In this document: one piece after another, positions 1 to 8,637 of the stretch
Position numbering within the stretch: position 1 is the stretch's first letter
How the letters are laid out: each line of letters begins with the position of its first letter
Virus record (IMG/VR): IMGVR_UViG_3300022602_000499
Span: 1 to 20,742 of that record
Length of the DNA: 20,742 nucleotides
Strand: one strand, 5' to 3'
Source: a virus
The notes under the pieces: generated by a model
The model's database searches: none
Told to the model about the DNA's origin: nothing
The model's input: the letters and a program-made list of their open reading frames with translations, nothing else
Made by a program: the position numbers and the translations under genes

Positions 1-381
1 GTTAGTTCTACTACCTCCACCATAATTACCGCCTAATGCAGTAACACTAGCAAATACAGAATTATTACCTGGACTTCCGTTTATGTTGGTCTCGCCACCT
101 GTGCCACCTGCACCGCCTGTGCCAACTGTGACAGTATATTGTGTTCCTGGAGTTACAGATAATGAGCCAGTGAGAACCATACCGGCTCCGCCACCGCCAC
201 CTGCTCCATTGTCGTAGCCGTTACCACCACCGCCACCACCGCCAACCACCAAGTAATTTACAGATGTAACCCCGGGAGGTGCAGTCCATGTAGTGGTGCC
301 GCCAGTGGTAAATGAAACTATTCCATGTGCAATATCCGTCACATAGCCAACGTTGGTTAATTTAACTCCACTTATTATCAT
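1..381 (-). CDS. Glycine-rich virion protein, N-terminal part (3' end outside window)
   Basis: Reading the minus strand from the ATG at 381-379 gives 127 open codons that run off the left edge. The first ~20 residues (MIISGVKLTNVGYVTDIAHG) are followed by a stretch with TTTWTAPPGVTSVNYLVVGG and then long glycine runs. This W-T-A/V-P-x-G-V-T-x-V-x-Y-L-V-V-G-G-G-G pattern is the glycine-rich domain common in phage tail and fiber proteins. The start codon overlaps the stop of the large fiber gene by one base (TAATG), so the two are probably translated together. It is inferred to be another tail-fiber or adhesin component; the function-bearing C-terminus is not in view. Low-complexity composition limits family assignment, but the coding call is firm. 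Confidence 0.8.
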   Translation of the reverse strand, partial: MIISGVKLTNVGYVTDIAHGIVSFTTGGTTTWTAPPGVTSVNYLVVGGGGGGGNGYDNGAGGGGGAGMVLTGSLSVTPGTQYTVTVGTGGAGGTGGETNINGSPGNNSVFASVTALGGNYGGGSRTN

Positions 382-3300
382 TATGCTGTCTTCACTCCCC
401 AGATTGCCCAATTAAATCCATCTGATATTAATTCAAATAAAGTAGTATTGTTATTGCCCAAGGTTACTGTAGCAGTTCCAGTGCCACTGGTTGTTCCACT
501 GTAAGTAACAAGAATATTACCAGCCGGAGTGGTAAGAGTTATAGTACTAGCGGTATTAAGCCATAAAGTAATTTGTCCTTTATACACAGTGGGATTAGGC
601 AGTGTATAAGTTCCTGCCGCATTGATTTCTAATACACCACCATAAAAAGATGGGCTCACGGTTGAAGTGCCGCTTAATATCACCGATCCAGTTTGTACTC
701 TGCCACCATTAAACACCACACTGGCCGATGGCAATGTTATATTACCAGTATTGTCAAATGTACTTGAATAACTGCCAGCTTGTAGTGTAACATTGCTACT
801 GGTTCCGTATATGTTGCCATAATTGTTTGCAGTAATTCCAGTCAATGCCGATCCATTGCCCACAAAGTATGCAGCAGTTGCATTGCCAGTGACTGTGACA
901 CTCGATGTACCGTTTAGGGTCGACAGTATAGTTGTGCCATTAGAAACTATGTTGGCATAAGCAGGAATTGCTATGTTACCATCCATGCTGAACAACCAAT
1001 TGGCCACACCTTGACCACTATAGTTGGGATTGTAATTGCTTAGTATAACTGTAGAACCGGCGCCGCCTGGTAAGGTCAATACGTCGCCGTTCTTGTATCC
1101 CGTGCCGGGATTGACTATAACGTAGGAGTTGGGATAACCACCTGTGGCACCATAATTGGCTGTCATGCCTGTACCTGAACCACCTGTTAGTGATTGGTTA
1201 ACATATGGAGGACTGTTATATCCGCCTGCACCACTATAGGTACTTAGAAGATTCCAGGTACCTTGAGCACGTACTGATATATTGCCAGTGTTATTTCCAA
1301 TGTTGCCATAACTGTAAAGGTTACCGGAAAATATTGTTGATCCAGTGCTGGCGCCTACAGTAATAGTAGTTGCGGCAGGAAATATCGAAGCCGACGCCTG
1401 ATTTGTTGTGATGCTGGCTGAGGTATTAAGTGCTAGGCCATTGGTAGATGTTAACCCAACACCAGTGACAACCCCAGCACTAGTGATACCAACTGAGTTA
1501 TATGTAGTCAATGCGGTGCTGGTTAAAGCCATTCTAGTGCCCATGCCAGCTACTGCGTTAGCAGTACCGATACCCTGTCCGTTCCAATAGAAGCTACCTC
1601 CGTCTATGTAAAACTGTCCAGCACCATTAGAGTAGGTGTTGCGAATATACATAGCGCCGTTGCTACCAAAGTAAGCGTTGTTTAGAATCTGTGTGGCTGA
1701 TAAGTTTGTACCCGTGCCTGTACCAATTGTTGTATTGTTACCAATAAACACCTGTGTGATGTTGCTCTGTAATGGATATGTGGCCACATTGCCTACGTTA
1801 CCAATAAAGACGGCGGTGTTAGCACTCAACATTGCAACCACGCTGGCGTTACTGTATGTGCCTGATCCGCCACCACCCACAAATGCGGTACCGTTGGCAT
1901 AGAAGAATCCGGTGGCCAACACGTTACCAACAAATAAGTTGCCCTGTATGCCGGCGCCGCCTGCTACCTGTAGTGCACCGGTCGTGGTACTGGTACTTGG
2001 AGTTGTTCGATACAGTATCAAGCCCACATTGCTCTTGAAACGTGCCTGTTGATTGACCAAGCCTTGACCGTTGGTGCTGATCACCACGTCGGCTGCAGTA
2101 TCTGTTGTAATTAATAAATTACCGTTGTTGCTGGCAGTTCCAGTCACCAACAAATAGCCATCTAGTGGATAGTTGAGTTCGTTTCCGGTACCACCAACAA
2201 ACCCGCTGCTGTTGATACCCATGTCAATAAAGCCACTGTTGCTATTACCAATATCGGCAGTTGCAACAAAGTCAGTACTTGCTCGAGTTCCTGAGTTGAT
2301 ATTTTGATGATTTATCTGTGCATAATCATTAAAGTTTGTGCTGGCCTGTATAACTGTTTGCGGCTGATACGAATAACCCGAAACAATACCAGCGTAAATT
2401 GCACCAAAGCCGGCCACGTTGCCAGTGAAATTACCAGTTTGTATATTTTGCACTATGGCATTGCCCACATAGTTTATATTACCCGAAATAGTCAAATTAC
2501 CAGCAGTCAAGTTGCCCGAATAAGACGGCAAGTATGTGGTCAAGTAGTTAGATACTGATGTATTAAACGGAGTCTTAAATGTGCCGAGCGGAACTGTTTC
2601 CCAAATTGTGGGTTGACTTGGGTTGGTCAATGTGGCTGTACCACCACCAGCTTGCCCGTATCCGGTGCCAACGAATGTAAGTTGCCAATTACTTCCACTA
2701 TCTGTCACAGTGGCAATAGTCCATGGACCATATCCACTATTGTTGCTAACAATCCAGCCCACTTGTGGAGTTGGGTACGACCCTTTAGCAATAAAAATTG
2801 TGTTACCGCTAGCGCCCTCCCAGCCCACGGTATAGTAGTTTGGTACAAAGGTACTTGTACAATAGTACAGGTAGTTGTTGTCTACACGTATTGCCCCAGC
2901 AACATCACCCAAAGCACCAACTGAGGAACTGGGAGCTGATCCAGTCACCACCAGGTTGGCAAACGAGCCAAGCGGAGTCTGGAACGAACTGAACGGAATC
3001 GATTCCCAAATTGTGGGATAGACCGGATTATAGAATGTAACTGCTTGTCCTGTAATTACACCATTGTTTCCTATATATGCAGATTCTATGCCCCACGTTG
3101 ATCCATTATCAACAACACCAGTGATAGTTGTTGTGCTATTATATCCGCCCATACCATCAGGTGCATGAGGATATGTGTCTCCGGTTATGGTCCAACCAAT
3201 TTGTGGTTCAGGATAGCTGCCTTTGTCAATGTACCATATGCCATTAACATATTGTGTTTGTGACGTTGCTGAATAGTGTTGATCCGCATAAGTTGCGGTA

Positions 3301-5990
3301 CAGTGGTACAGATAGTCGGAGTCAACTCGAATCATGCCAGCAGTATCACCGGCACTGCCAGTCAACGCTACAGGTGCACCTCCTGTGATAGTCAAGTTAC
3401 CTACATTAACTGTACTAGAAGACAAATAAGCAGTCACATTGGAATTACCGTATGGTGTTACTGGCACATAGGCCGTGGTTTGCACAGTAGCATCTGGGAA
3501 TACGATATTTCCAGTAGTATCAAATACCCATTGATGTCCATTAAATGGTGTGTCTGGTAAAGTTACCCCAGTACCAATAGTCATGCTACCATCAGTCTGT
3601 GTACGAATATATTGTGCATCACTGCCCAAGAAAACGCTGGTTTGAGCCAAGTTGCCCGATGCCAGGTGTACATGATCGCCTTCGGTCATGGTTGGGTAAA
3701 CCAATAATTGTTGTGTGGGAGTGGATCCACCATGCGGTGTAAACACCATGGCCTGTCCGGTACCATTTGGACTCAGTGATTCACTGATGGTACTAAGATT
3801 AGGTAAAGTTATATTACCTGTGTTATTGAATGTCCAATTGGTGGTGTCAGCAGTGATGGTCACATTAGTACCAAGGCCGATTATGTCATTGCCCATGAAT
3901 GTGATGTCACCAGTGTTGGCGGCGCCGCCCACGATGCCGCTCAGGATACTGGTGCCATTGGCATAGTTGATTGAGGCTGTATTTGATGGCAAAGTTATAT
4001 TGCCATTTTCGCCAAATTCCCAAATCAACTCACTGGTGTTTTTGTTTGATTTTAGATATAAATTATTACCAGCAGCCAATGTGGTGTCGTTTAAATAAAT
4101 GTTTAGTCTATCATTACCGGAAACTTTGGCTAGGAATCCTGCCGATACCGAGGCCAACATGTTGCCGCCACTGTCGACATTTAGGTAACCGTTGTTAGTA
4201 CTGCCACTGTCAGGACTGAAAACAATGGCCTGTGTGCCATCTGCCGAGTTTGCAATTATGCTGCCCGGAACTATAAATTGTCCAGTGGTGTTAAATGTCC
4301 ATGTGTCACTGCCGGCATACAACTTGATACTGTTTGCACTTGACATCCAAGTTGTCGAACTATCTATACCAATAGCATACTGATATTGCCCGGGGTATAA
4401 GTTTATACGATTGCCGCCGGCGGTGCCAGGAGCGCCAACTGTGGTTGAACTAAATGATATCGAATTAGGCAACGTTAGTGTGCCAGCGTTATCAAAATAA
4501 TAATTGTAGGATCCTGCGGTGACCTGAGTAGAATTTGTTGAGGTCAACTGTATGCCACTTGGTCCTTCTAGTATCAAAATACTGTCTTCGTATATATTTG
4601 ATCCACCGCCCCAGGTGATGCTGCCTGATATGTTAACAGCGCCAGTTCCTATTGTGCCGGTTGTTGTAATTACATGACTGCCAAACGAGCTCAATAACGA
4701 TATTACGTTGGCATCAGTATAATTACTACCGCCGCCACTGCCACTCACTTGACTACCATTAACCAACAAGTTACCGGTACTGTCAACAGTTAGTGTACCT
4801 CCCGGGAATGTGATCACATTGCCATCTTCAATTGTGATGTTGCCAAGATAAAAACTAGGTGCCGGAGCCACTGTGGGATTGGCATCTACCCACACCGAGC
4901 CAATGTTGGCATACATTCTACCGTCTGTGGTGTCATACCATAATGATCCTGTGCCAGTTGTGGGCGCAACATTGCCAACGTTGGCCGATTGCCCGCTCCA
5001 GGCAGTGGTTTGTCTTGTGTTGTCCGGGAATGTTATGCCGCCAAGTTTGTCAAACGTCCATACATTTCCGCCACCGGTAAGAAAATTTGTACCAATATAG
5101 GCCGCGTAGTTGTCGGCCTCGATCCATTGATCGCCGGTGTGGCTATTAATGCCGGCATAATCACTAGAGCCAGCACCAGCGCCAATACTTGTACCGCGCC
5201 CGTCACTGTAGGTATCGCCTATGACACCACCTTGCGGTGTCGTTATCTCACCGTTGGTGCCAAATGTCCAAGTTTGAAATGGAAGGTCGGCGCCATCATT
5301 TACTGTTAGGTGAACCGGATACCAACTATTAATACCCAATTGACCGCTACCGCCCAGTCCCGGTACTTTATAGTCGACGTTACCGGCTAAAGATAAAGTA
5401 CCATTGGAACCCAATGATACAGTATAACTACCATTAACTAATGTACTGCCTGTGCCCCCACCTCCACCGCTGATACCGGCCAGAATGCTTTGACCGTTGG
5501 CATATACTATGGGATTGGCCACGTCGGCCAGCACCAATTCTCCGTACTGATTTAGATGTAGCAGTCCGCCCGGTGTGTGCACAGTAATTGCTCCTGTGGT
5601 TTCAACCTTGATGCCGCCGGTGTTGGCATGATTATACATGCCCACATCACCACTATATCCATTACCAGTAATGCCGTAGATGTTGGATGTGGTTATCACA
5701 TCAGGAATTATGGCAGTGACTGGAAACTGTGCTAGATAGTCAGCCACATTGGCATTGCCGTACAGTTCCATTGATGTAACTACAGCAGTCAAATTGGCCA
5801 CATTACTTGACAAGTTGCCAAAATCACTAGCTGTGGTCAGCAAGTGTCCGCCAGCTATGTTTCCATCTTGTACTCTAATGTTATGTAAATCTGTGTCTAT
5901 TACCAGTTCGCCCAAGGGACCGGTATAGGTGCTTGAGTGGGCAGTATTGCCTCTTTTAAGTAATATTGTTTCAATGTTTATGTTTGCCAT
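381..5990 (-). CDS. Giant repeat-rich tail fiber protein, 1,869 aa
   Basis: The first ~50 residues (LLKRGNTAHSSTYTGPLGEL..DTDLHNIRVQDG) match the short N-terminal domain that starts many phage tail fibers and the Bordetella phage major tropism determinant; it usually attaches the fiber to the baseplate. The rest is beta-rich, Gly/Asn/Thr/Ser-heavy and built from repeats: about nine W/Y/S-x-F-x-x-x-G-x-I-T-L/F-P units, often followed by YANGTSIL, plus a late VGNGSALTG motif typical of T4-like fibers. Residues ~860-1000 and ~1005-1135 form a diverged tandem pair (AGxIRVDxxYLYxCT ... PTIWExxP). Residues ~1220-1300 form a distinct non-repetitive domain. There is no signal peptide and no transmembrane segment. 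It lies between two other structural genes with TAATG overlaps at both ends. Role inferred: trimeric fiber for host recognition. Receptor specificity cannot be read from sequence. Confidence 0.85.
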   Translation of the reverse strand: MANINIETILLKRGNTAHSSTYTGPLGELVIDTDLHNIRVQDGNIAGGHLLTTASDFGNLSSNVANLTAVVTSMELYGNANVADYLAQFPVTAIIPDVITTSNIYGITGNGYSGDVGMYNHANTGGIKVETTGAITVHTPGGLLHLNQYGELVLADVANPIVYANGQSILAGISGGGGGTGSTLVNGSYTVSLGSNGTLSLAGNVDYKVPGLGGSGQLGINSWYPVHLTVNDGADLPFQTWTFGTNGEITTPQGGVIGDTYSDGRGTSIGAGAGSSDYAGINSHTGDQWIEADNYAAYIGTNFLTGGGNVWTFDKLGGITFPDNTRQTTAWSGQSANVGNVAPTTGTGSLWYDTTDGRMYANIGSVWVDANPTVAPAPSFYLGNITIEDGNVITFPGGTLTVDSTGNLLVNGSQVSGSGGGSNYTDANVISLLSSFGSHVITTTGTIGTGAVNISGSITWGGGSNIYEDSILILEGPSGIQLTSTNSTQVTAGSYNYYFDNAGTLTLPNSISFSSTTVGAPGTAGGNRINLYPGQYQYAIGIDSSTTWMSSANSIKLYAGSDTWTFNTTGQFIVPGSIIANSADGTQAIVFSPDSGSTNNGYLNVDSGGNMLASVSAGFLAKVSGNDRLNIYLNDTTLAAGNNLYLKSNKNTSELIWEFGENGNITLPSNTASINYANGTSILSGIVGGAANTGDITFMGNDIIGLGTNVTITADTTNWTFNNTGNITLPNLSTISESLSPNGTGQAMVFTPHGGSTPTQQLLVYPTMTEGDHVHLASGNLAQTSVFLGSDAQYIRTQTDGSMTIGTGVTLPDTPFNGHQWVFDTTGNIVFPDATVQTTAYVPVTPYGNSNVTAYLSSSTVNVGNLTITGGAPVALTGSAGDTAGMIRVDSDYLYHCTATYADQHYSATSQTQYVNGIWYIDKGSYPEPQIGWTITGDTYPHAPDGMGGYNSTTTITGVVDNGSTWGIESAYIGNNGVITGQAVTFYNPVYPTIWESIPFSSFQTPLGSFANLVVTGSAPSSSVGALGDVAGAIRVDNNYLYYCTSTFVPNYYTVGWEGASGNTIFIAKGSYPTPQVGWIVSNNSGYGPWTIATVTDSGSNWQLTFVGTGYGQAGGGTATLTNPSQPTIWETVPLGTFKTPFNTSVSNYLTTYLPSYSGNLTAGNLTISGNINYVGNAIVQNIQTGNFTGNVAGFGAIYAGIVSGYSYQPQTVIQASTNFNDYAQINHQNINSGTRASTDFVATADIGNSNSGFIDMGINSSGFVGGTGNELNYPLDGYLLVTGTASNNGNLLITTDTAADVVISTNGQGLVNQQARFKSNVGLILYRTTPSTSTTTGALQVAGGAGIQGNLFVGNVLATGFFYANGTAFVGGGGSGTYSNASVVAMLSANTAVFIGNVGNVATYPLQSNITQVFIGNNTTIGTGTGTNLSATQILNNAYFGSNGAMYIRNTYSNGAGQFYIDGGSFYWNGQGIGTANAVAGMGTRMALTSTALTTYNSVGITSAGVVTGVGLTSTNGLALNTSASITTNQASASIFPAATTITVGASTGSTIFSGNLYSYGNIGNNTGNISVRAQGTWNLLSTYSGAGGYNSPPYVNQSLTGGSGTGMTANYGATGGYPNSYVIVNPGTGYKNGDVLTLPGGAGSTVILSNYNPNYSGQGVANWLFSMDGNIAIPAYANIVSNGTTILSTLNGTSSVTVTGNATAAYFVGNGSALTGITANNYGNIYGTSSNVTLQAGSYSSTFDNTGNITLPSASVVFNGGRVQTGSVILSGTSTVSPSFYGGVLEINAAGTYTLPNPTVYKGQITLWLNTASTITLTTPAGNILVTYSGTTSGTGTATVTLGNNNTTLFELISDGFNWAIWGVKTA

Positions 5991-6490
5991 TAGATAGTTC
6001 CGCCGTCAAATGTGTATGTGGTAGATTCTGGAGGTGGTGCACTCTCAGAATAGTATGCTGGCAACACTTCTAGATCTAATGGAACTCCGTAGTTGTCATC
6101 GATATACAAGGGGCTAGATATGTTGGTGCTGGTTTTTGTTAGTTTAAAAGTTAACTTGTAGAATCTATTTTCTAAACTGCTGATTGTGGCGTTATCAAGT
6201 GTGAAATTGCCTTGTCCCAGTTGTATATTTCCCTGAGCAAAGCTGACTGCGTAGGCATTCACAGTGACTTGATTGGTGGGATCTTGTATCTGTGCCTCTA
6301 CAGTGTAAGCACTGAGATCAACACTTTTTTGATCCTGATTACGGATGATAACTTGTATGGGATTGTCTATGCCTTGATAGACTTTGATAGGACGACTATA
6401 CACAACTCGGTTCCTTGTAGTAAATATGCTGGGATCAAAAACTTGAACCTCGGCTGTATTTGGATATAAATATGCTTTGACAGTGATCAT
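5990..6490 (-). CDS. Virion structural protein, baseplate/fiber-associated (166 aa)
   Basis: The ATG is at 6490 and the stop overlaps the ATG of the giant fiber gene by one base (TAATG). The protein is soluble and beta-strand rich, with a segment PIKVYQGIDNPIQVIIRNQD followed by LSAYTVEAQIQDP. This resembles the N-terminal beta-sandwich seen in baseplate-upper-protein (BppU-like) phage structural proteins; the similarity is a pattern judgement. The C-terminus carries a proline/serine-rich tail. Because it directly precedes the fiber gene, it could be a fiber connector, a fiber-associated baseplate protein or a chaperone. A GATAAATA octamer on the same strand 17-24 bases upstream is a possible late promoter. 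No strong Shine-Dalgarno is present; AAAG lies in the expected region. Confidence 0.72.
   Translation of the reverse strand: MITVKAYLYPNTAEVQVFDPSIFTTRNRVVYSRPIKVYQGIDNPIQVIIRNQDQKSVDLSAYTVEAQIQDPTNQVTVNAYAVSFAQGNIQLGQGNFTLDNATISSLENRFYKLTFKLTKTSTNISSPLYIDDNYGVPLDLEVLPAYYSESAPPPESTTYTFDGGTI
6465..6472 (+). promoter_or_regulatory. T4-type late promoter octamer TATAAATA (plus strand)
   Basis: The sequence is an exact match to the T4 late promoter core recognised by gp55-type phage sigma factors. It lies within the coding start of the 166-aa minus-strand gene and points at the only plus-strand gene. A transcript would begin near 6478, which argues against the earliest possible TTG start (6477) of that gene. 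It could be a chance match, because the same bases encode Y-L-Y on the other strand. Confidence 0.5.
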
Positions 6491-6506
6491 TTTATTGTCT
6501 TTAACA

Positions 6507-6514
6507 TATTTATC
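6507..6514 (-). promoter_or_regulatory. Late-promoter-like octamer GATAAATA (minus strand)
   Basis: Read on the minus strand this is GATAAATA, one base from the T4 late consensus, ending 17 bases before the ATG of the 166-aa structural gene at 6490. It would drive the virion genes leftwards with a very short leader. One mismatch and AT-rich context keep this tentative. Confidence 0.35.
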
Positions 6515-6521
6515 GGATACT

Positions 6522-6896
6522 GTGGAAGAACACTACAAGCAACTACTAGGCGAATACCCCTTTATTACTTTTTTGACCTACGGGAACAACGAGTACATAG
6601 GTATCATACAAAATTTTGATGAAGTAATCACTACCATTTATGATTTTGGATTACTCAAAGATCCCGGGCTTAAAAAAAGCTATTTAGAACTGGGAGAAAC
6701 TTGGTGGTGGGAAAGCAATAGGTTGATACCTATCAATGTGTTTTTGAAGCAGGATTGGGCGCAGTTTAGGCCCTATCTACGCACCATGAACAGTAAGGAC
6801 GTAGAGATCAAGATGGGGCCCTATGTGAGCCTAAAAGAAATGGCTACCAAGCGTAGCAAGAGAAAGTCAATTACCTTGGTTAGAAAGGTTGCTTAA
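6522..6896 (+). CDS. Conserved-looking phage protein of unknown function, lone plus-strand gene (~124 aa)
   Basis: The open frame runs from TTG 6477 to the TAA at 6894-6896. The GTG at 6522 (VEEHYKQLLGEYPF...) is taken as start because upstream residues look non-protein-like, overlap the divergent gene and would precede the transcript start from the TATAAATA at 6465. TTG 6477, GTG 6483 and TTG 6495 remain possible. The protein is compact and mixed alpha/beta, with conserved-looking core LELGETWWWESNRLIPINVF and a basic C-terminus (KRSKRKSITLVRKV). There is no membrane segment and no recognised domain. The basic tail may bind nucleic acid (inference). Its last 30 bases overlap, tail to tail, the end of the mini-DnaE gene. 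Codon use resembles its neighbours. Coding call is fairly firm, function unknown. Confidence 0.7.
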   Translation: MEEHYKQLLGEYPFITFLTYGNNEYIGIIQNFDEVITTIYDFGLLKDPGLKKSYLELGETWWWESNRLIPINVFLKQDWAQFRPYLRTMNSKDVEIKMGPYVSLKEMATKRSKRKSITLVRKVA

Positions 6897-7457
6897 CAAG
6901 TTCATGTTTACACACACAAGATGTGCATAACTGACTGCGTGTGACTTCTTGAAAAAATAACTGTCATCTATAGGACGTTGCCATATAGTTTCAGCAACTT
7001 CACTCCAAGTACGACCTATCAAATGTCGTTTGGCCGGACGTATAATGGCCAAGAACATGGCCATTCGTGGTATGGAATTTACTGCCTCGGGCATACGTAT
7101 CAAAGTATCATAGTGATTGCCGATATGTATCAGTTGGCTGCAGAATTCACTATCATACAATCGATCCCAAGCCGGCTCCTGTGCCATCAGTTCAACCAAA
7201 TGCGATTCGCTCTTTATCTGTGTATATAATGACACATTCAAAAAGTCCAATTTGGTATAGCCTAGATCTTCTGCTGTATTGTAATCCAGGGATGCTTGTC
7301 CCGTAAATGGATCTTGCGGTATCTCGGTAACATAAATTCCGGTGTTGTGTCTGGTCAACCGACCGTCTCGTAGTATACTGGCAGCAGTATGCGGCAACAA
7401 CGTCAAGGCTGCATCACGATTGGCGAAGTCTATGTCAATATCTGACTTAAATTTCAT
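6867..7457 (-). CDS. Miniature DnaE-like (Pol III alpha palm-like) protein, 196 aa
   Basis: The start is ATG at 7457, chosen because it overlaps the stop of the zinc-finger gene as ATGA and follows AGAAGG seven bases upstream; the open frame extends to 7490. Motifs appear in the same order as in bacterial DnaE. DIDIDF at residues 6-11 (DnaE D-F-D-V-D-F with two catalytic Asp) is followed by RHNTGI at 36-41 (DnaE RHATGI), then KLDFLNV at 69-75 (DnaE KFDFLGL, third catalytic Asp), IIRPAKR at 138-144 (LFRPGPL) and KKSHAVSYAHL at 170-180 (NKSHSAAYAL). All three metal-binding aspartates seem to be kept (D8, D10, D71). Bacterial DnaE exceeds 1,100 residues; the PHP exonuclease, OB and tau-binding parts are absent here. 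It sits downstream of gp62 and the zinc-finger gene. Whether it polymerises is unknown; it may be a regulator, a host-clamp decoy or a tiny polymerase. Family call inferred from motif order. Confidence 0.72.
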   Translation of the reverse strand: MKFKSDIDIDFANRDAALTLLPHTAASILRDGRLTRHNTGIYVTEIPQDPFTGQASLDYNTAEDLGYTKLDFLNVSLYTQIKSESHLVELMAQEPAWDRLYDSEFCSQLIHIGNHYDTLIRMPEAVNSIPRMAMFLAIIRPAKRHLIGRTWSEVAETIWQRPIDDSYFFKKSHAVSYAHLVCVNMNLLSNLSNQGN

Positions 7458-8164
7458 AGGCCGGCCTTCTGTAAAACATGTTTGCACCATTCGGTATCAG
7501 CAACATAGTCACGAAATTTCTGATCCCAGTAGTCGGGATTGATCCAGGGCATTATGATTTCCATTTGCTCTCCATTGAGCGATTCAAGGAATTCAAGCCC
7601 ACTTGTGCAATTATAGATAATCCAAGGACTAATACGACCGGTAGTGATATGAAAGCAAACACGATTAGGGTTAGCATATCGAAAATAGTCACTAAACCCG
7701 TTTTTAAGATCTGAGTGTTCTTCTGCATAGTCGGTCATTTCCTTTAAAGCACGTTCCAGTGCATCTTGCGTGGCTTCACGTCGCACATATTCGGCCAGCC
7801 ACTCGCCGTAAACTGTGTCCCGGCACCAAAAATCTATTTTTTTATTATTGCGTAGTAGCCAATCAAGGAAAGCAGTAAAATTAATACACCGTATAGATTG
7901 GCAGTATCGTCCAAATTTGACGAAAGCATTATAATAAGGGCTAGCCACAAAAGTTTCATAATTTTTTAACCGGGCACTACCCTGCGTGGTTTCATAAAAT
8001 CGCAGATATGCTTTTAACCCAAGTTGTACTCCTACTTCTTTTTCCTGTTGCCATCGGCGTTTGTTTTCACACAAGTGAGCTATTAATGTGGTTTCTTTGC
8101 GAAATGGCTTTTCGCAGTAGCGACATTTATAGCTCGGCTTTGATTCTTCTATCGTCCCAACCAT
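7454..8164 (-). CDS. Zinc-finger protein of T4-like phages, unknown function (236 aa)
   Basis: Near the N-terminus, Y-K-C-R-Y-C at residues 12-17 followed by H30 and C32 gives a C-x2-C-x12-H-x-C zinc knuckle of the C2H2/C2HC kind. The remaining ~200 residues are mostly helical with many aromatic residues (SPYYNAFVKFGRYC, FLDWLLRNNKKIDFWC, TGRISPWIIYNC). I recognise the overall pattern from conserved hypothetical proteins of marine T4-like phages but know no assigned function. It starts inside the last 38 bases of the gp62 gene and ends in an ATGA overlap with the mini-DnaE gene, so the three are probably expressed together. A DNA- or replisome-binding role is inference from context. The start ATG at 8164 has no strong Shine-Dalgarno, consistent with coupling to gp62 translation. 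Confidence 0.75.
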   Translation of the reverse strand: MVGTIEESKPSYKCRYCEKPFRKETTLIAHLCENKRRWQQEKEVGVQLGLKAYLRFYETTQGSARLKNYETFVASPYYNAFVKFGRYCQSIRCINFTAFLDWLLRNNKKIDFWCRDTVYGEWLAEYVRREATQDALERALKEMTDYAEEHSDLKNGFSDYFRYANPNRVCFHITTGRISPWIIYNCTSGLEFLESLNGEQMEIIMPWINPDYWDQKFRDYVADTEWCKHVLQKAGL

Positions 8165-8636
8165 GTTTACGTGCCAATTCTTTTAAATCTTCTTTGGTAT
8201 TAACTCGTTCCATTAAACGTATCTCGTCCTCTTTGGCTTCGGGATACATTAGGCGCAAAAACTTCAAACTTTTGTTGTCACTATCTTTTTTCTTTGCACT
8301 GATCCACTGATGATGTTGTTTGCCCAAGTCTGGACTCACTGTTGTGGCCAGCAACCACTGTAGTTTTTTATGCTTGGTTGTGCTGATGTCAAAAAAGTTA
8401 CGATTCAAGTTGTCATTTAAATTGGTCAAGTAGTAGCGTTCTAGATCAGGATCACCGGTCACGCTACTGCCCCAACGTATCATCAAAAATGGACTAAAAG
8501 ATTTTTGTTCTTCTGCAGTCATACTGTCGTAGTAGCCACGATCCTTGCGATCAAATGCAGCCATTTCGTTTCCGATATACAACTTTGAACTGTAATCTGT
8601 CGGCGCTCGCGGTTTAGTGGGTTTCTTTGTTGCCAT
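8127..8636 (-). CDS. 62: Clamp-loader small subunit, T4 gp62-like (169 aa)
   Basis: In T4 the gp44/gp62 complex loads the sliding clamp gp45; gp62 is the non-ATPase small subunit. This protein is close to the T4 length (187 aa) and shares its layout: a basic N-terminus, F-S-P-F-L-M-I-R, then KLQWLLATTVSPDLGKQ..QWI, which lines up with the T4 Y-L-M-A-A-V-P-x-G-K-x-x-x-K-W-A region, and a final helix rich in Lys/Glu. The start is set at ATG 8636 (MATKKPTKP), which follows the previous stop as TAAAATG; the frame opens upstream at a TTG (8657) with no reason to prefer it. Partners gp44 and gp45 are not in this window. The next gene overlaps the 3' end by 38 bases. Assignment rests on recalled family features rather than an alignment. 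Confidence 0.65.
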   Translation of the reverse strand: MATKKPTKPRAPTDYSSKLYIGNEMAAFDRKDRGYYDSMTAEEQKSFSPFLMIRWGSSVTGDPDLERYYLTNLNDNLNRNFFDISTTKHKKLQWLLATTVSPDLGKQHHQWISAKKKDSDNKSLKFLRLMYPEAKEDEIRLMERVNTKEDLKELARKHGWDDRRIKAEL

Positions 8637-8637
8637 T

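Noticed and set aside
1408-5309. Several open frames of 60-106 codons on the plus strand across the fiber gene
   Set aside because: They are antisense shadows of a low-complexity, stop-poor coding region. They have no ribosome sites or family features, while the minus-strand frame is continuous for 1,869 codons.
381-5990. Repeated short strings that could suggest a CRISPR array or direct-repeat locus
   Set aside because: The repeats are imperfect, unevenly spaced and in frame with the fiber protein repeats; there are no spacers of constant length.
6860-6910. Bidirectional terminator between the convergent mini-DnaE and plus-strand genes
   Set aside because: The two coding ends overlap, and no GC-rich hairpin with a T-run can be seen on either strand.
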